Source: CAVRXZ01 sp963773035
Lineage (GTDB): Bacteria; Acidobacteriota; Vicinamibacteria; Vicinamibacterales; CAVVIG01
NCBI GenBank assembly: GCA_963773035.1
Contig: CAVYZX010000001.1
Coordinates: 62,001-126,000 of the forward strand
DNA: 64,000 nucleotides
Reading direction: 5' to 3'
Both the position numbers and the translations under genes were made by a program. The notes under the pieces are model-generated. The model did no database searches. It had not been told where the DNA came from and saw only the letters and a list, made by a program, of their open reading frames with translations. This document shows positions 6,813-15,486 of this stretch, one piece after another (the first letter of the stretch is position 1; each line of letters begins with the position of its first letter).

Positions 6813-9683
6813 TTAATTGAGAGGGACGAGCCGCTTCAGCTCCTCTGTCCAGTTTTGGACGACGACGATTTGTGGAGGGGCCACGTCCGGCGGCTTCACC
6901 ATGAGGAACCGGCCGTTGGAGGAGATGTCATAGTTGCGAACGCCTCCCCCGTACGTCACGTATGATCCCTGGAAGGCCTTCGTCGGAGTGCTCGCATTCC
7001 ACGCACCGCCGCTGCTGTCGACGCGCACCGCCATGATCGTGGCGTCGGGTGCCTCGAAGAACAGTTCCTCGCCATGCGGTGCCCATTTCGGCCGTATGCC
7101 ACCTCCCATAGAGATCAACCACTGGCCCGCGGTCACGTTGGGGAACGGTCGGACATAGACTTCGAACCGGCCCGAGGCATCCGACGCGTAGGCGAGCCAG
7201 CGGCGGTTCGGAGAGAGCACACCGCTGTGCTCGTTGGCAGGGGTTGCGAGCAGGGGTTGGACCGTATAGCCATCCTGGAGGTTGAGTATGAGCAGGTCGC
7301 TCATGCCTCCACGGTAGAGGAGCAGAGCCGTCGCGTCCCGTGTCATGTCGGTCGCGAACAGATTGGCTGGTGCCGGCTGGGGATTTCCGAGAGGCTCGGA
7401 GGTGCCGGAACCGTCCGCGGCTTGCCACCGGAGAGTGTGGTTGCTCCCATCCTGCCGGGTGAAGATCAGTCGGGCGCCATCCGGCGTCCACAGCGGGAAG
7501 AACTCGTTCGCCGGATCGAACGTCCGCTGGTTCAGCGTCCGGCGGGCAATATCCCACATCCAGATGTCGCCCGTGATCGCGACCGCGACCCGCGCACCGT
7601 CTGGTGCCAATCGGGGCTGCATGTAGCGACGAAGTGGCGTGCCGAGCGGTTCTTCCTGCCCCTGTCGATCCACCCATACCAGCGTGCCGGCGATTCGGTC
7701 GGACGCGTCGAGGTACGCGAGCGTGCCGTTGGCGGCCACTGCGAAGTAGCCCTCGCCTTGTGGTGACATGGCCAGCCGCGGCACCACGATCACCGGCGTT
7801 CCACGAGTCTCCATCCGGCCGAGGTCGAACGGCACTGCCCGCAGGGTGCCTCCCACGGCATAGACCAAGTGCCCGCTCCGAACGTATCGCGCGTGGCCAC
7901 CGCCGCGGACGACGACCTTCGAGGTGCCTGTTCTGAGATCAAGTACGGCGTTCTGCGTCGCATCCGCGCCCCCGGTCGTGGCGGTGATTGTATAGAGGAC
8001 CGTCTGGCCGCCCGGCAGCATCTCAGGCAGGGTGTGAGCGAGCTCGCCTCGCGCGGGGTCAGGGCTGGTCAATGTGGTCACCTCGCCACCGCTCGCCGGG
8101 ATCCGTCGCAGCCCTGTTGGCGGCGCAGTGGCAAAGACGATCGTGTCATCCGGAGCCCAGTGCGCCGCGCTCACGGATCGTGTCAGCGTGACGGCTGGCC
8201 CGCCAGTAAGCGCCATCTTCTTCAGAATGCTGCCTTCCCGAAAGGCGACCCATTGCCCATCCGGAGACACGAACACTCCGTTCACCGGTGAGGCTCCCGT
8301 GTAGATCGCGGTGGCCTCCAGTTGATCGAGCGGCCGAACGAAGATCTGCGTGTCGCTGTTGCCGATGTAGACGACGCGCGTGCCGTCCGGCGTGATCGCC
8401 ACCGGCTTATCAGTGCCGATGGTTGTTGGACCTGATCCGGTGATGCTCAGGCGCAAGCGGCGTGCGGCCTCGGCGCCCGGCTGCTCCCCCCTCCGCACGT
8501 ACCACGCCAGCGCGCCGAGGCCAATGAGGAGGAGGAGCCCCGCTGCGATTGCCCTCGTCGCCTGAGCCGCACCTCGATCATCCAGGGGCTGAATGGACGC
8601 GCCGCTGATGAGGTCCTCGATCTCCAGCCGCACATCGCCGACGTGCTGCACACGACGGCGGACGTTCTTCTCCAGGCAACGCGTCAGCAGGCGGCGAAGG
8701 AGCGTCGGTGTTCCCGATGGTAGAGCCGACCAATCGGGCTCACGCTCGAGAATCGCGGCCAGCGTATCGGATGGCGTCTGGGCTGCGAATGCGTCGCGAC
8801 CGGTGAGCATCTCGTACAAGACACAACCGAAGGACCAGATGTCCGTGCGCTTGTCGACCGGCTTCCCACGCGCCTGCTCGGGACTCATGTAGGCGGCCGT
8901 GCCCATCACGATACCGGAACCGGTCACGTTGGCAGCCAGCGTCACGATCGGTGTGCCGCCCGATGACAACCCGTCGGCTTTGGCAAGACCAAAGTCGAGC
9001 ACCTTCACAAGACCTGCCGGCGTGATCTTGATGTTGGCCGGCTTGAGATCGCGGTGGATGATGCCTTTGTCGTGCGCGGCCTCAAGCGCCTCGGCAATTT
9101 GCCGTGCAATGCTCAGTGCATCTTCCATCGGGAGGCCATCCGGGGCATGCGAGAGCTTGCCGGCGAGCGTCTCGCCGTCGACCAGTTCCATCACCAGCGC
9201 GCGAACACCGTCGTCTTCCTCGACTCCATAAATCGATGCGATGTGTGGATGGTTGAGCGCGGCGAGAATTCGCGCTTCGTTCTCGAAGCGCATCATCCGT
9301 CCAGCGTCGTTGAGGAACGCCCGTGGCAAGAATTTAAGGGCGACATCACGCCCGAGCTTCGTGTCGTGCGCACGATACACTTCGCCCATCCCGCCCGCGC
9401 CGACCAGCGCCTGGATGGAATAGACACCGACCCGACGGCCGATGACGTCCCGTGTCGTGTCGACCTCCGTCATTCGGCCCTGAACCCCCAAGGCGGGCTC
9501 ATCGAGAAACCGTTCGGCCGAAACCGGTTGGTCGACCAAGATCTGTACATCACTGCGCAGCGTCTCGTCGCCGACACAGGCCTCAATCAGAAAGGCTGCC
9601 CGGTCAGCGGGCGAATGCGCCATCGCCTCGTGATACAGGCGTTCGATTTCCCGCCAGCGTTCAGGCGGGACAGGTTCCTTCAC
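6813..9683 (-). CDS. Membrane Ser/Thr protein kinase fused to an extracytoplasmic PD40/TolB-like propeller
   Basis: A 956-residue protein. Residues 1-75 form a short helical leader common in kinases paired with ECF sigma factors. Residues 87-350 are a complete Hanks kinase: glycine loop GAGGMG (95-100), Lys117, HRDLKPAN (210-217), DFG (230-232) and SPEQARG in the activation segment. A transmembrane helix follows at about 375-392. Residues 400-956 contain repeated PD40/WD-like blades (SPDGQWVAF, APDGARVAV, TPDGARLIF). The GTG start has AAGGA eight bases upstream. Its first 23 bases overlap the end of the sigma factor gene, so the two are co-transcribed and coupled. Likely a sensor kinase reading a periplasmic signal; the substrate is unknown. 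Confidence 0.92.
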   Translation of the reverse strand: MKEPVPPERWREIERLYHEAMAHSPADRAAFLIEACVGDETLRSDVQILVDQPVSAERFLDEPALGVQGRMTEVDTTRDVIGRRVGVYSIQALVGAGGMGEVYRAHDTKLGRDVALKFLPRAFLNDAGRMMRFENEARILAALNHPHIASIYGVEEDDGVRALVMELVDGETLAGKLSHAPDGLPMEDALSIARQIAEALEAAHDKGIIHRDLKPANIKITPAGLVKVLDFGLAKADGLSSGGTPIVTLAANVTGSGIVMGTAAYMSPEQARGKPVDKRTDIWSFGCVLYEMLTGRDAFAAQTPSDTLAAILEREPDWSALPSGTPTLLRRLLTRCLEKNVRRRVQHVGDVRLEIEDLISGASIQPLDDRGAAQATRAIAAGLLLLIGLGALAWYVRRGEQPGAEAARRLRLSITGSGPTTIGTDKPVAITPDGTRVVYIGNSDTQIFVRPLDQLEATAIYTGASPVNGVFVSPDGQWVAFREGSILKKMALTGGPAVTLTRSVSAAHWAPDDTIVFATAPPTGLRRIPASGGEVTTLTSPDPARGELAHTLPEMLPGGQTVLYTITATTGGADATQNAVLDLRTGTSKVVVRGGGHARYVRSGHLVYAVGGTLRAVPFDLGRMETRGTPVIVVPRLAMSPQGEGYFAVAANGTLAYLDASDRIAGTLVWVDRQGQEEPLGTPLRRYMQPRLAPDGARVAVAITGDIWMWDIARRTLNQRTFDPANEFFPLWTPDGARLIFTRQDGSNHTLRWQAADGSGTSEPLGNPQPAPANLFATDMTRDATALLLYRGGMSDLLILNLQDGYTVQPLLATPANEHSGVLSPNRRWLAYASDASGRFEVYVRPFPNVTAGQWLISMGGGIRPKWAPHGEELFFEAPDATIMAVRVDSSGGAWNASTPTKAFQGSYVTYGGGVRNYDISSNGRFLMVKPPDVAPPQIVVVQNWTEELKRLVPLN

Positions 9684-10242
9684 CGCGTAATTCCTTCATC
9701 AGCCACGCTTTCGCGAGGCGGCTGTCACGCAGGACGGACTCGGGCGAGAGCTTCAGTACGGCTGCAGTTTCCTCGACCGTCAAGCCGCCGAAAAAGCGGA
9801 GTTCGATCACTTTGCTCTTGCGTTCGTCTACTCTCGCCAACGCCTCCAGCGCATCGTCAAGCGCGACCAGATCTTCGGTCCGCCCCTGAGCGACTGGCAA
9901 TTCGTCAGTGAACGTGACCTTCACGGCGCCGCCACCCCGCTTCAGGTAACGCTTCGATCGTGCGGCGTCAACCAGGACACGCCGCATGAGCCGCGCGGCC
10001 ATCGCCAGGAAGTGAGCCCGGCTCTGCCAATTCACGAACTGGACGTCAACCAGCCGAAGGTACGCCTCGTTCACGAGGGCGGTCGGCTGAAGGCTGTGGC
10101 CAACAGGCTGCCCGGCCATGAGCCGCCCGGCGATTCGACCGAGCTCTGCGTGCACGACCTCTATCAGACGCTCCAAGGCCCGATCGTCGCCCTCCCGCCA
10201 AGCCAGTAACAGCGCGGTGACGTCGGGTTGTTGTTCCGGAAT
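9661..10242 (-). CDS. ECF sigma factor of the kinase-linked acidobacterial type
   Basis: A sigma-70 family ECF factor. The sigma-2 region includes LQPTALVNEAYLRLV and a RAHFLAMAARLMRRVLVD segment; sigma-4 includes VIELRFFGGLTVEETAAVL followed by the recognition helix RLAKAWL. The family normally begins with an 'xVTxLLxxWRxGDxxAL' helix. That helix is encoded here (DVTALLLAWREGDDRAL) but lies upstream of the first ATG/GTG/TTG-type codon (TTG 10176). The frame is closed by TAG at 10252-10254, and the only candidate between is ATT at 10240-10242, giving 193 residues, the usual length. I therefore give the longer extent, with the start uncertain. It overlaps the kinase gene by 23 bases and probably directs regulation linked to it. 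Confidence 0.85.
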   Translation of the reverse strand: MPEQQPDVTALLLAWREGDDRALERLIEVVHAELGRIAGRLMAGQPVGHSLQPTALVNEAYLRLVDVQFVNWQSRAHFLAMAARLMRRVLVDAARSKRYLKRGGGAVKVTFTDELPVAQGRTEDLVALDDALEALARVDERKSKVIELRFFGGLTVEETAAVLKLSPESVLRDSRLAKAWLMKELRGEGTCPA

Positions 10243-10320
10243 GGCCCGATTCTACCGCGCTTTGGAGGGCCTTTACCGCTTTGACCAGTGTTTCCCGTCA
10301 CTCGGCGTGGGGGGAACACC

Positions 10321-10893
10321 ATGTCGAACGCAGGACGAAGACTGATGATGAAACTCGCAGCTCTCGCAGCAGCCTGCACGGCACAAGAAATCCGCGCAGC
10401 GGGACAACCCTGCACGATCCCGGAGCGGTTACCGATCGTCACACGAGTGCGCTCCGAGGATCCGGCGCTCAGCGCGCTGGTGAGCGAAGCCAGCCGACGA
10501 TCCATCTCATTCCGCCGATTGGTGACGACAATCGAAGCGACCGACGGGTTGGTGTACGTGGAGTGGGGTCACTGTAGTCATGAGGGCCGGGCGTGTCTGC
10601 CGCTCTCGGTGACCCTTGCCGGTCCTTACCGATTGCTGCATATCGTGGTCGATCGTCGCAGTCAGGATGAAGAGGTCATGGCCTCGATCGGACACGAACT
10701 GCAGCACGCGATTGAGATCCTCAGCGAGCGAAGAATAAGAAGCGGCGCCGCAATCTACCATTTTTATCGGGGCTCGAGCCGCGGATACATGATCGGAGAT
10801 GCGTTCGAGACGAACGCCGCCATTGCCGCTGGCAACGCTGTTCGCACAGAAGTGAACAAGAATCGCACGTGCGCGTCGCCACCGGGCAGATGA
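10321..10893 (+). CDS. Exported hypothetical protein with an HExxH metal-binding motif
   Basis: About 190 residues from ATG 10321, preceded by a G-rich ribosome binding site. The N-terminus (RRLMMKLAALAAACTAQEIRAAG) looks like a signal peptide. The key motif is ASIGHELQHAIE near residue 125, an HExxH zinc-metalloprotease helix, followed about 40 residues later by a segment IGDAFETNAA that could supply a Glu as third ligand (gluzincin-like). Four cysteines (CTIPE, GHCSHEGRAC and the tail) could form disulfides after export. I do not know a named family. Hydrolase activity is inferred from the motif alone. It sits alone between the sigma factor and a toxin-antitoxin pair. Confidence 0.75.
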   Translation: MSNAGRRLMMKLAALAAACTAQEIRAAGQPCTIPERLPIVTRVRSEDPALSALVSEASRRSISFRRLVTTIEATDGLVYVEWGHCSHEGRACLPLSVTLAGPYRLLHIVVDRRSQDEEVMASIGHELQHAIEILSERRIRSGAAIYHFYRGSSRGYMIGDAFETNAAIAAGNAVRTEVNKNRTCASPPGR

Positions 10894-10904
10894 CCTTCTC
10901 GGTC

Positions 10905-11327
10905 TCAGACCGTGACAATGTCGAGAATGTCCGCCAAGCCCGCGAAATCATCCGGATTGCGTGTGTACAGCGGCAAGCCCGCGGAGAGTGCTGTGGCGGC
11001 AATGAACAGATCCATCGCGCGTCGACCGCGCGCCTTTCGGCCTGCAGACCTGACGGCAGCGTAGACGCGGCCGTACGCCCGCGCCACCGCCGCGTCAACA
11101 GGCAGCGGCTCGAACGTCGCTTCGGCACGCTGCAACCGATCCTGACGCCGCGCGCGCTCTGCCGGATCGGCAGTGGCGTGCGGTCCTGCCGCAAGTTCAG
11201 CCATGGTTATCGCAGAGACGGCGAGCTCCGTCGGCAACTCGGACGCCTCGATCAGCTCCAAGTCGACGATGACCGACGTATCGATGAGCCCGCGGGGATG
11301 GCGTGGGTCAGCCACGCGGAGTGGCAT
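10905..11327 (-). CDS. PIN-domain ribonuclease toxin (VapC-like)
   Basis: A 140-residue PIN domain. The acidic metal site is complete: Asp16 in LIDTSVIVD, Glu44 in SAITMAEL, Asp106 in AMDLFIAA and Asp126 in TRNPDDF. This supports Mg2+-dependent RNA cleavage as in VapC toxins. ATG 11327 is chosen; TTG 11336 is an alternative. The start overlaps the antitoxin gene by 20 bases, the usual arrangement with the antitoxin first. Several residues before LIDTS (MPLRVADPRHPRG) make the N-terminus longer than typical, so the true start could be even later. The target RNA cannot be read from sequence. Confidence 0.88.
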   Translation of the reverse strand: MPLRVADPRHPRGLIDTSVIVDLELIEASELPTELAVSAITMAELAAGPHATADPAERARRQDRLQRAEATFEPLPVDAAVARAYGRVYAAVRSAGRKARGRRAMDLFIAATALSAGLPLYTRNPDDFAGLADILDIVTV

Positions 11328-11562
11328 CCTGATCAATCACGGCGTCCACGTCTTTGCGAAAACGGGCACGCGCAACTCGTGGTGCGCCGGCAAACGCGGC
11401 GAGCGCGGCCTCGGTCGGGACGAACACGCGCTGTCGCAGAGGGGACAGCTCCCCGACGGGGACGCCATTGCGAGTGACGATGAAGGTCTTCCCTTTGTCC
11501 AGGGCGCGCATGATTCGCCCGCTGTCATTGCGAAGCTCTCGCTGGGTGATCCGACGGTTCAT
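11308..11562 (-). CDS. Phd/YefM-VapB-type antitoxin
   Basis: An 84-residue protein starting MNRRITQRELRNDSGRI, the classical Phd/YefM DNA-binding fold (RELR..S.. followed by an alpha/beta segment with FIVTRNGVPVGELSP). The C-terminal half (VARARFRKDVDAVID) would wrap the toxin. First gene of a two-gene unit with the PIN toxin, overlapping it by 20 bases. Binding of the antitoxin or the complex to its own promoter region (upstream of 11562) is normal for the family and is assumed here. No clear palindrome was identified upstream. Confidence 0.88.
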   Translation of the reverse strand: MNRRITQRELRNDSGRIMRALDKGKTFIVTRNGVPVGELSPLRQRVFVPTEAALAAFAGAPRVARARFRKDVDAVIDQDATPRG

Positions 11563-11732
11563 CGTGCAATTGTAGCACGCGCGCTACGCCACTCGCCTTG
11601 CGGGACTCGGGAAGCGCCCAGAGGCCGTCATCGAGCGCCCTCGCGGCCGCGCTCTCCCAACCCCTCTGTGATGCGGCTGGTCAGAAGATCGACTTTTCGC
11701 CAGGAAGCAGACGCGAGCGCCGTTGGCGTTCG

Positions 11733-13277
11733 TTAGCTCGCGCTGACGGGCACGCCCAGATTCAGCCAGCAGCTCACGGCCTCCCCGCGTCTTTTGGCGG
11801 GAGAGAACGTCCACTGATTCACCGCCGCGATCACGGCACTATCCAATTGAGGGCCGGTCTTCGATTTCCGCAGAAGGCTGATGCGATAGGGATGGCCACT
11901 CTGCGAAACCAGGACGCGCACGATGAGAATTTCGTTGAGCCGGCGGTTCCGCAGCTCGCCCGGCAGCTGAGGCTCGACGCGCCTGGTCACCTGGGGCGAC
12001 TCGCTCACATCCGTGGTCTCGAAGAACTGACCTGAAGGTGCGGCAGGCGGCGGAGCGCTCGCAACGACAGGCGGTGGAGGTGGCGCGACGACAACAGGTG
12101 CGGGGGCTTCGAACACCGGTTCCGGAGCCGGCGCGGCTGCTGCGACCGGCCAAACAGCTGGATTCGGTGTACGAACTTCTTTGGCGACCGTTTGCTTTGG
12201 ACGGGCGAGTGGCGGCGCCTTGGCCGTTACCGGAGGCTTACGATCCTCAACCGGTTCTACCGGTGGAACTGCTGCCGGCGGTTGAGGCGCGGTCACGGTG
12301 ACTTCGCTTGCAGCCACCGGGGGCTGCTCTTCACGAGCGACGACCTGTTCTTGCTGCGCGTGGTTCGGGACCCAGTAGGCTCCGAGTCCGAGCATGACGA
12401 CTACGCCGGCGGCTGCCGCGAGCGGCACTGAGTTGCGCTTGGCCTGCGGTGGCGCGGTGACTGCCGGACGCATCGGGACGACAGATGGCTGTGGTGTTTC
12501 TAGATCCAGCGTTGATTCGCTTCTGACCTCGGAAGTAACGGCCGATACTGGTTTCTCTTCCTCGAGTCTGATTGGCTCCGGCATTTTTTCGTCTGCTACC
12601 GCGACCGTTGTCGGTAGGCGGCGCAACGGCGCCTTTTCTGCGACGGGCTCGGGCAGGTATAGCTCGTCGTCCGGCGGAGGCGCCGGAGAGTTCATGAGCT
12701 GCGACCAGAGGTTCTCGTCAACCGGTGCGGCTGCTTTGGCGCTCGGCGCCTCGGTGACCGCTATGGCCGCACCCGGTGCCGTCGTGCCGCTCACAACCGT
12801 CGGGTCGTCTACCGGTGGCTGCTCGATTGCAACGGCCTCGGAGTGGCCGGCCATTGCAGCATCGTTCGCTGCCGCTGCACCACCTGGCGCAGCCGCATCA
12901 CTCGCCGTCGAGGTCTCGACGTTTCCGAGCCAGGCGTTGAATGCCCGCTGGCACGATGGGCAGAGGCTGGCGTCGGGGCTCGCAGCGCCGCACGTTTCGC
13001 AGCGTCCCTCCGGAGCCGGGTTTTGTTCGACGACCGCGGCGCGCTGGGGTTCGCGCTCGGTCGAACGTTCGGCCTCGGCGGCTGCGGCCCGTTCAGGCTC
13101 GCGGACAGCGGCGTTTGCGGCTTCGCGGACTGAAGTGCGTTCGGGCTCGCGCGCTGACTTCGTTCCGAAGGCGCTTGGCCCTTTCCGGTGCATGTCGTTC
13201 AACGAGAGTCTGCGGCCGCAGCACTCGCAATATTGCGGTTGAGCCGACGAATCGATTTCACATCCGACGCAGCGCAC
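11733..13277 (-). CDS. TonB-like protein with N-terminal zinc ribbons
   Basis: A 514-residue protein. Two Cys4 zinc-ribbon-like motifs are in the N-terminal cytoplasmic part: CVGC...CECC (residues 3-20) and CETC...CPSC (about 93-110). A long Ala/Glu/Pro-rich linker follows, then one transmembrane helix around 280-297 (LAAAAGVVVMLGLGAYWVP). A second Pro-rich periplasmic stretch with PPPPP leads to a C-terminal TonB domain of about 80 residues (RRLNEILIVRVLVSQSGHPY...TFSPAKRRGEAV). The GTG start has GGGGAGG just upstream. TonB C-termini contact outer-membrane receptors, but no ExbBD is adjacent. Possibly a signalling or envelope-stabilising relative rather than an energiser. Confidence 0.82.
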   Translation of the reverse strand: MRCVGCEIDSSAQPQYCECCGRRLSLNDMHRKGPSAFGTKSAREPERTSVREAANAAVREPERAAAAEAERSTEREPQRAAVVEQNPAPEGRCETCGAASPDASLCPSCQRAFNAWLGNVETSTASDAAAPGGAAAANDAAMAGHSEAVAIEQPPVDDPTVVSGTTAPGAAIAVTEAPSAKAAAPVDENLWSQLMNSPAPPPDDELYLPEPVAEKAPLRRLPTTVAVADEKMPEPIRLEEEKPVSAVTSEVRSESTLDLETPQPSVVPMRPAVTAPPQAKRNSVPLAAAAGVVVMLGLGAYWVPNHAQQEQVVAREEQPPVAASEVTVTAPQPPAAVPPVEPVEDRKPPVTAKAPPLARPKQTVAKEVRTPNPAVWPVAAAAPAPEPVFEAPAPVVVAPPPPPVVASAPPPAAPSGQFFETTDVSESPQVTRRVEPQLPGELRNRRLNEILIVRVLVSQSGHPYRISLLRKSKTGPQLDSAVIAAVNQWTFSPAKRRGEAVSCWLNLGVPVSAS

Positions 13278-13542
13278 AATACCTCCCCTCCTGGCAACCC
13301 CAAACGGAGCTCTGCTCAGCTGTTTCGCAAGGCGCCTGCCAGAGCTGGGCTGCCGTTTTTCGGCCAGTGGGAGACGCTAACTTGTTGGCGGTTGGGGAGC
13401 TGGTGACAAGACTTCGTCACCCTGACAGCGGTGAGGTGTCGAAAATTGGCAGTCTGCGCCCCGTGGGAATGCAGAGCCGTGCACTTCTACGTGTCTCACA
13501 GGTGCACGGTCGTGTGCGGTTTTGAGATACGACGAAACAAGA

Positions 13543-14895
13543 TTAGCGCCGTGCCGACGCCGTTCGTGATGTGGCCTCCGACAACACGGCGCCTCCCTTG
13601 ATCGTCATCACCACGTTGAGCAGATCGTAGACGTCGTTCAACGGATCGCCGTTGACGATGACGATGTCGGCCAGTTTGCCAGGTTCGAGCGTGCCGAGCT
13701 GATCCTGCTTGAGCGCCGAGCGAGCTGCATTCTTCGTCAAGATCGTCACGATATCCTTCGGTGAGAAGACCACGCTCAGGGCGCGCAATTCGTCTTTCAG
13801 CGACTCTTTCGGCGGCCATGACGTGTCGGTGCCGTACCCGTACGAGATCCCCGCTTCCCAGAGCAGCCGCGCGTTCACCGGTCCCTGGCCGGCGCTCGAG
13901 ATGGTGTTCCACGGAAACGGCTGGCGATCGCGGAAGAGCGGCGTGTTATCGGCAGAAAAGTGCGGAATGAAGACCGCAAGCGTCGACGTCATCGGGATGC
14001 CGGCCTTCGCGATCTTCTGAACCGCCGCGGCATCCTCTTCAAGGCGTCCGATGTGCGGTGTGTGGACGAGCACCGCCGGTCCGGCGTCAACGGCTCCGAG
14101 CGTGTCCACGACGGAGACGGCGTGCGTGATGGTCGGGAGGTTGTGTTTCTTCCCTTCATTGACGATCAACCGAAGCGTCTCGACTTCGGGTCCGCCCGGC
14201 GTGACGGTCATGATGGTCTTCATGTAGTCGAAGCCGGCTTTCGCAGCTGCGTCGACCGCTTTGATCGTGTCTTCCGCCGGAATCGCTCCGGCCGGCTCGG
14301 TCGGCCGCAGCGGTGGTCGAGAGTTGTCGAAGCGGGCCGGATCCCCGCGACCCGCTGGCGGTGCAGGCGGCGCCGATCCCTGAGCGGCCGGTGCGGCGGC
14401 TGGTGCGCCGCCGCGCGCGCTTGCGTTTCCGCGCCCACCGGCCGGTCGAGCGAGCGGGATCAGCCTGGCCGCGAAGATCCGCGGGCCCTTGATGGCGCCG
14501 GACTCGGTTCGTCGCCGGAGCTCGAGTCCTTCATCAGGGGTGATCGCCGACACCACCGTCGTGAAGCCCGCCTCGAGGAACCCGCGCATCTCCGCCGCCG
14601 CGTCCTTTGCCAGCCACTCCGCGGTGTTGCCCGGGATCGGATGTCGGTGCGCGTCGATGAAGCCTGGCATCACGGTCATCCCGCGCGCATCGACGACGCG
14701 CGCTCCCGGCACCGGCGTCGGATTTCCCGTGGCGACCGATGCGATCTTGCCGTCGCGTACGACGACGGCGCCGCGCTCGATTACCTTTCCGGTGCCGTCC
14801 AGGATCCGGGCGTTGGTGATCACGAGGTTCTGCGCAGCGGCCGGGCTGGCAGCCGCCACAGAAGCCAGAGCAACCAGGGCAATCAGGTTCTTCAT
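13543..14895 (-). CDS. Exported amidohydrolase (imidazolonepropionase-like)
   Basis: A 450-residue metal-dependent hydrolase with a signal peptide (LIALVALASVAAASPAAAQ). After a composite beta domain, the metal motif PGFIDAHRHP supplies an HxH pair (the HRH), typical of amidohydrolase subtype proteins. Later candidates are THAV, VHTPHIG and YGTDTSWP (Asp near the end of the barrel). A Gly/Ala/Pro-rich insertion near residues 155-205 is low complexity and probably a surface loop. Start ATG 14895 is preferred over TTG 14898 because GAGG is six bases away. Substrate unknown; exported members often act on peptides or dipeptides. Confidence 0.87.
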   Translation of the reverse strand: MKNLIALVALASVAAASPAAAQNLVITNARILDGTGKVIERGAVVVRDGKIASVATGNPTPVPGARVVDARGMTVMPGFIDAHRHPIPGNTAEWLAKDAAAEMRGFLEAGFTTVVSAITPDEGLELRRRTESGAIKGPRIFAARLIPLARPAGGRGNASARGGAPAAAPAAQGSAPPAPPAGRGDPARFDNSRPPLRPTEPAGAIPAEDTIKAVDAAAKAGFDYMKTIMTVTPGGPEVETLRLIVNEGKKHNLPTITHAVSVVDTLGAVDAGPAVLVHTPHIGRLEEDAAAVQKIAKAGIPMTSTLAVFIPHFSADNTPLFRDRQPFPWNTISSAGQGPVNARLLWEAGISYGYGTDTSWPPKESLKDELRALSVVFSPKDIVTILTKNAARSALKQDQLGTLEPGKLADIVIVNGDPLNDVYDLLNVVMTIKGGAVLSEATSRTASARR

Positions 14896-14992
14896 CAACC
14901 ACCTCGATGAAAGGTACTCGCGCTAATAATGTTCGTTCGGGCGGCCATTCCAGCCGTCAACCGCCCATAATACGGGCGAGGTGAATGCCGAT

Positions 14993-15418
14993 ATGGATGG
15001 ACCGCAGGGAACCCAGCCGGTGTCGCCGCCGATCGTAACGCCGGCCAGCTCCATGGTCGGCTGGACGCAGTTCATTTACGCTCTGCACGCCTTCAGCCTG
15101 CTGACCGGAATCATCGGCGCCGCGACCGTCGTCGGCGCCTTTCTCACCGGTTGGCCGTCGATTATCGCCGTCATCCTGAACTACGTGAAGCGGGGCGACG
15201 TGCGCGGTACCTGGCTGGAATCACATTTCCGCTGGCAAATCCGCACATTCTGGTTCGGCCTTTTGTGGGTCTCGCTCTGCATTCTCTTCGTCATCGTCAC
15301 GCTGGGGCTCGGAATCCTAATCGCCTGGCTGCCGGTGGCCGTGGTCGGACTCTGGTTCATCTACCGCATCGTCCGGGGATGGCTGGCGCTCAGCGACCGC
15401 AGGCCGATGTACACCTAA
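14993..15418 (+). CDS. Small membrane protein (DUF4870-like)
   Basis: A 141-residue integral membrane protein with a Pro-rich N-terminal tail and three to four helices, including FIYALHAFSLLTGIIGAATV and a later Trp/Phe-rich pair. The WLESHFRWQIRTFWFGLLW segment between helices is characteristic of the DUF4870 / YchL-type proteins (in my recollection, SHxRWQxRTF). The ATG at 14993 is chosen over GTG 14981 because GAGGTGA at 14978-14984 is then eight bases upstream. No function is known. The gene converges on the NHL gene with a hairpin-rich gap. Confidence 0.78.
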   Translation: MDGPQGTQPVSPPIVTPASSMVGWTQFIYALHAFSLLTGIIGAATVVGAFLTGWPSIIAVILNYVKRGDVRGTWLESHFRWQIRTFWFGLLWVSLCILFVIVTLGLGILIAWLPVAVVGLWFIYRIVRGWLALSDRRPMYT

Positions 15419-15419
15419 C

Positions 15420-15486
15420 AGGCTGCTGAAAAGACGCAGCCTGAAGTGAGAATTCAGAAGTGTGAAGTAAGAAGCCTTCTTACTTC
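15420..15486. terminator. Twin inverted repeats at a convergent gene junction
   Basis: AGGCTGC (15420-15426) pairs with GCAGCCT (15436-15442). A second dyad, GAAGTAAGAAG (15464-15474), pairs perfectly with CTTCTTACTTC (15476-15486) with a single base between, so it is a near-perfect palindrome. The second arm covers the stop codon of the minus-strand NHL gene. Between them lies the 15-mer GAAGTGAGAATTCAG (15443-15457), which recurs exactly at 55355-55369. Probable bidirectional transcription stop, although T-runs are absent. Confidence 0.65.
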
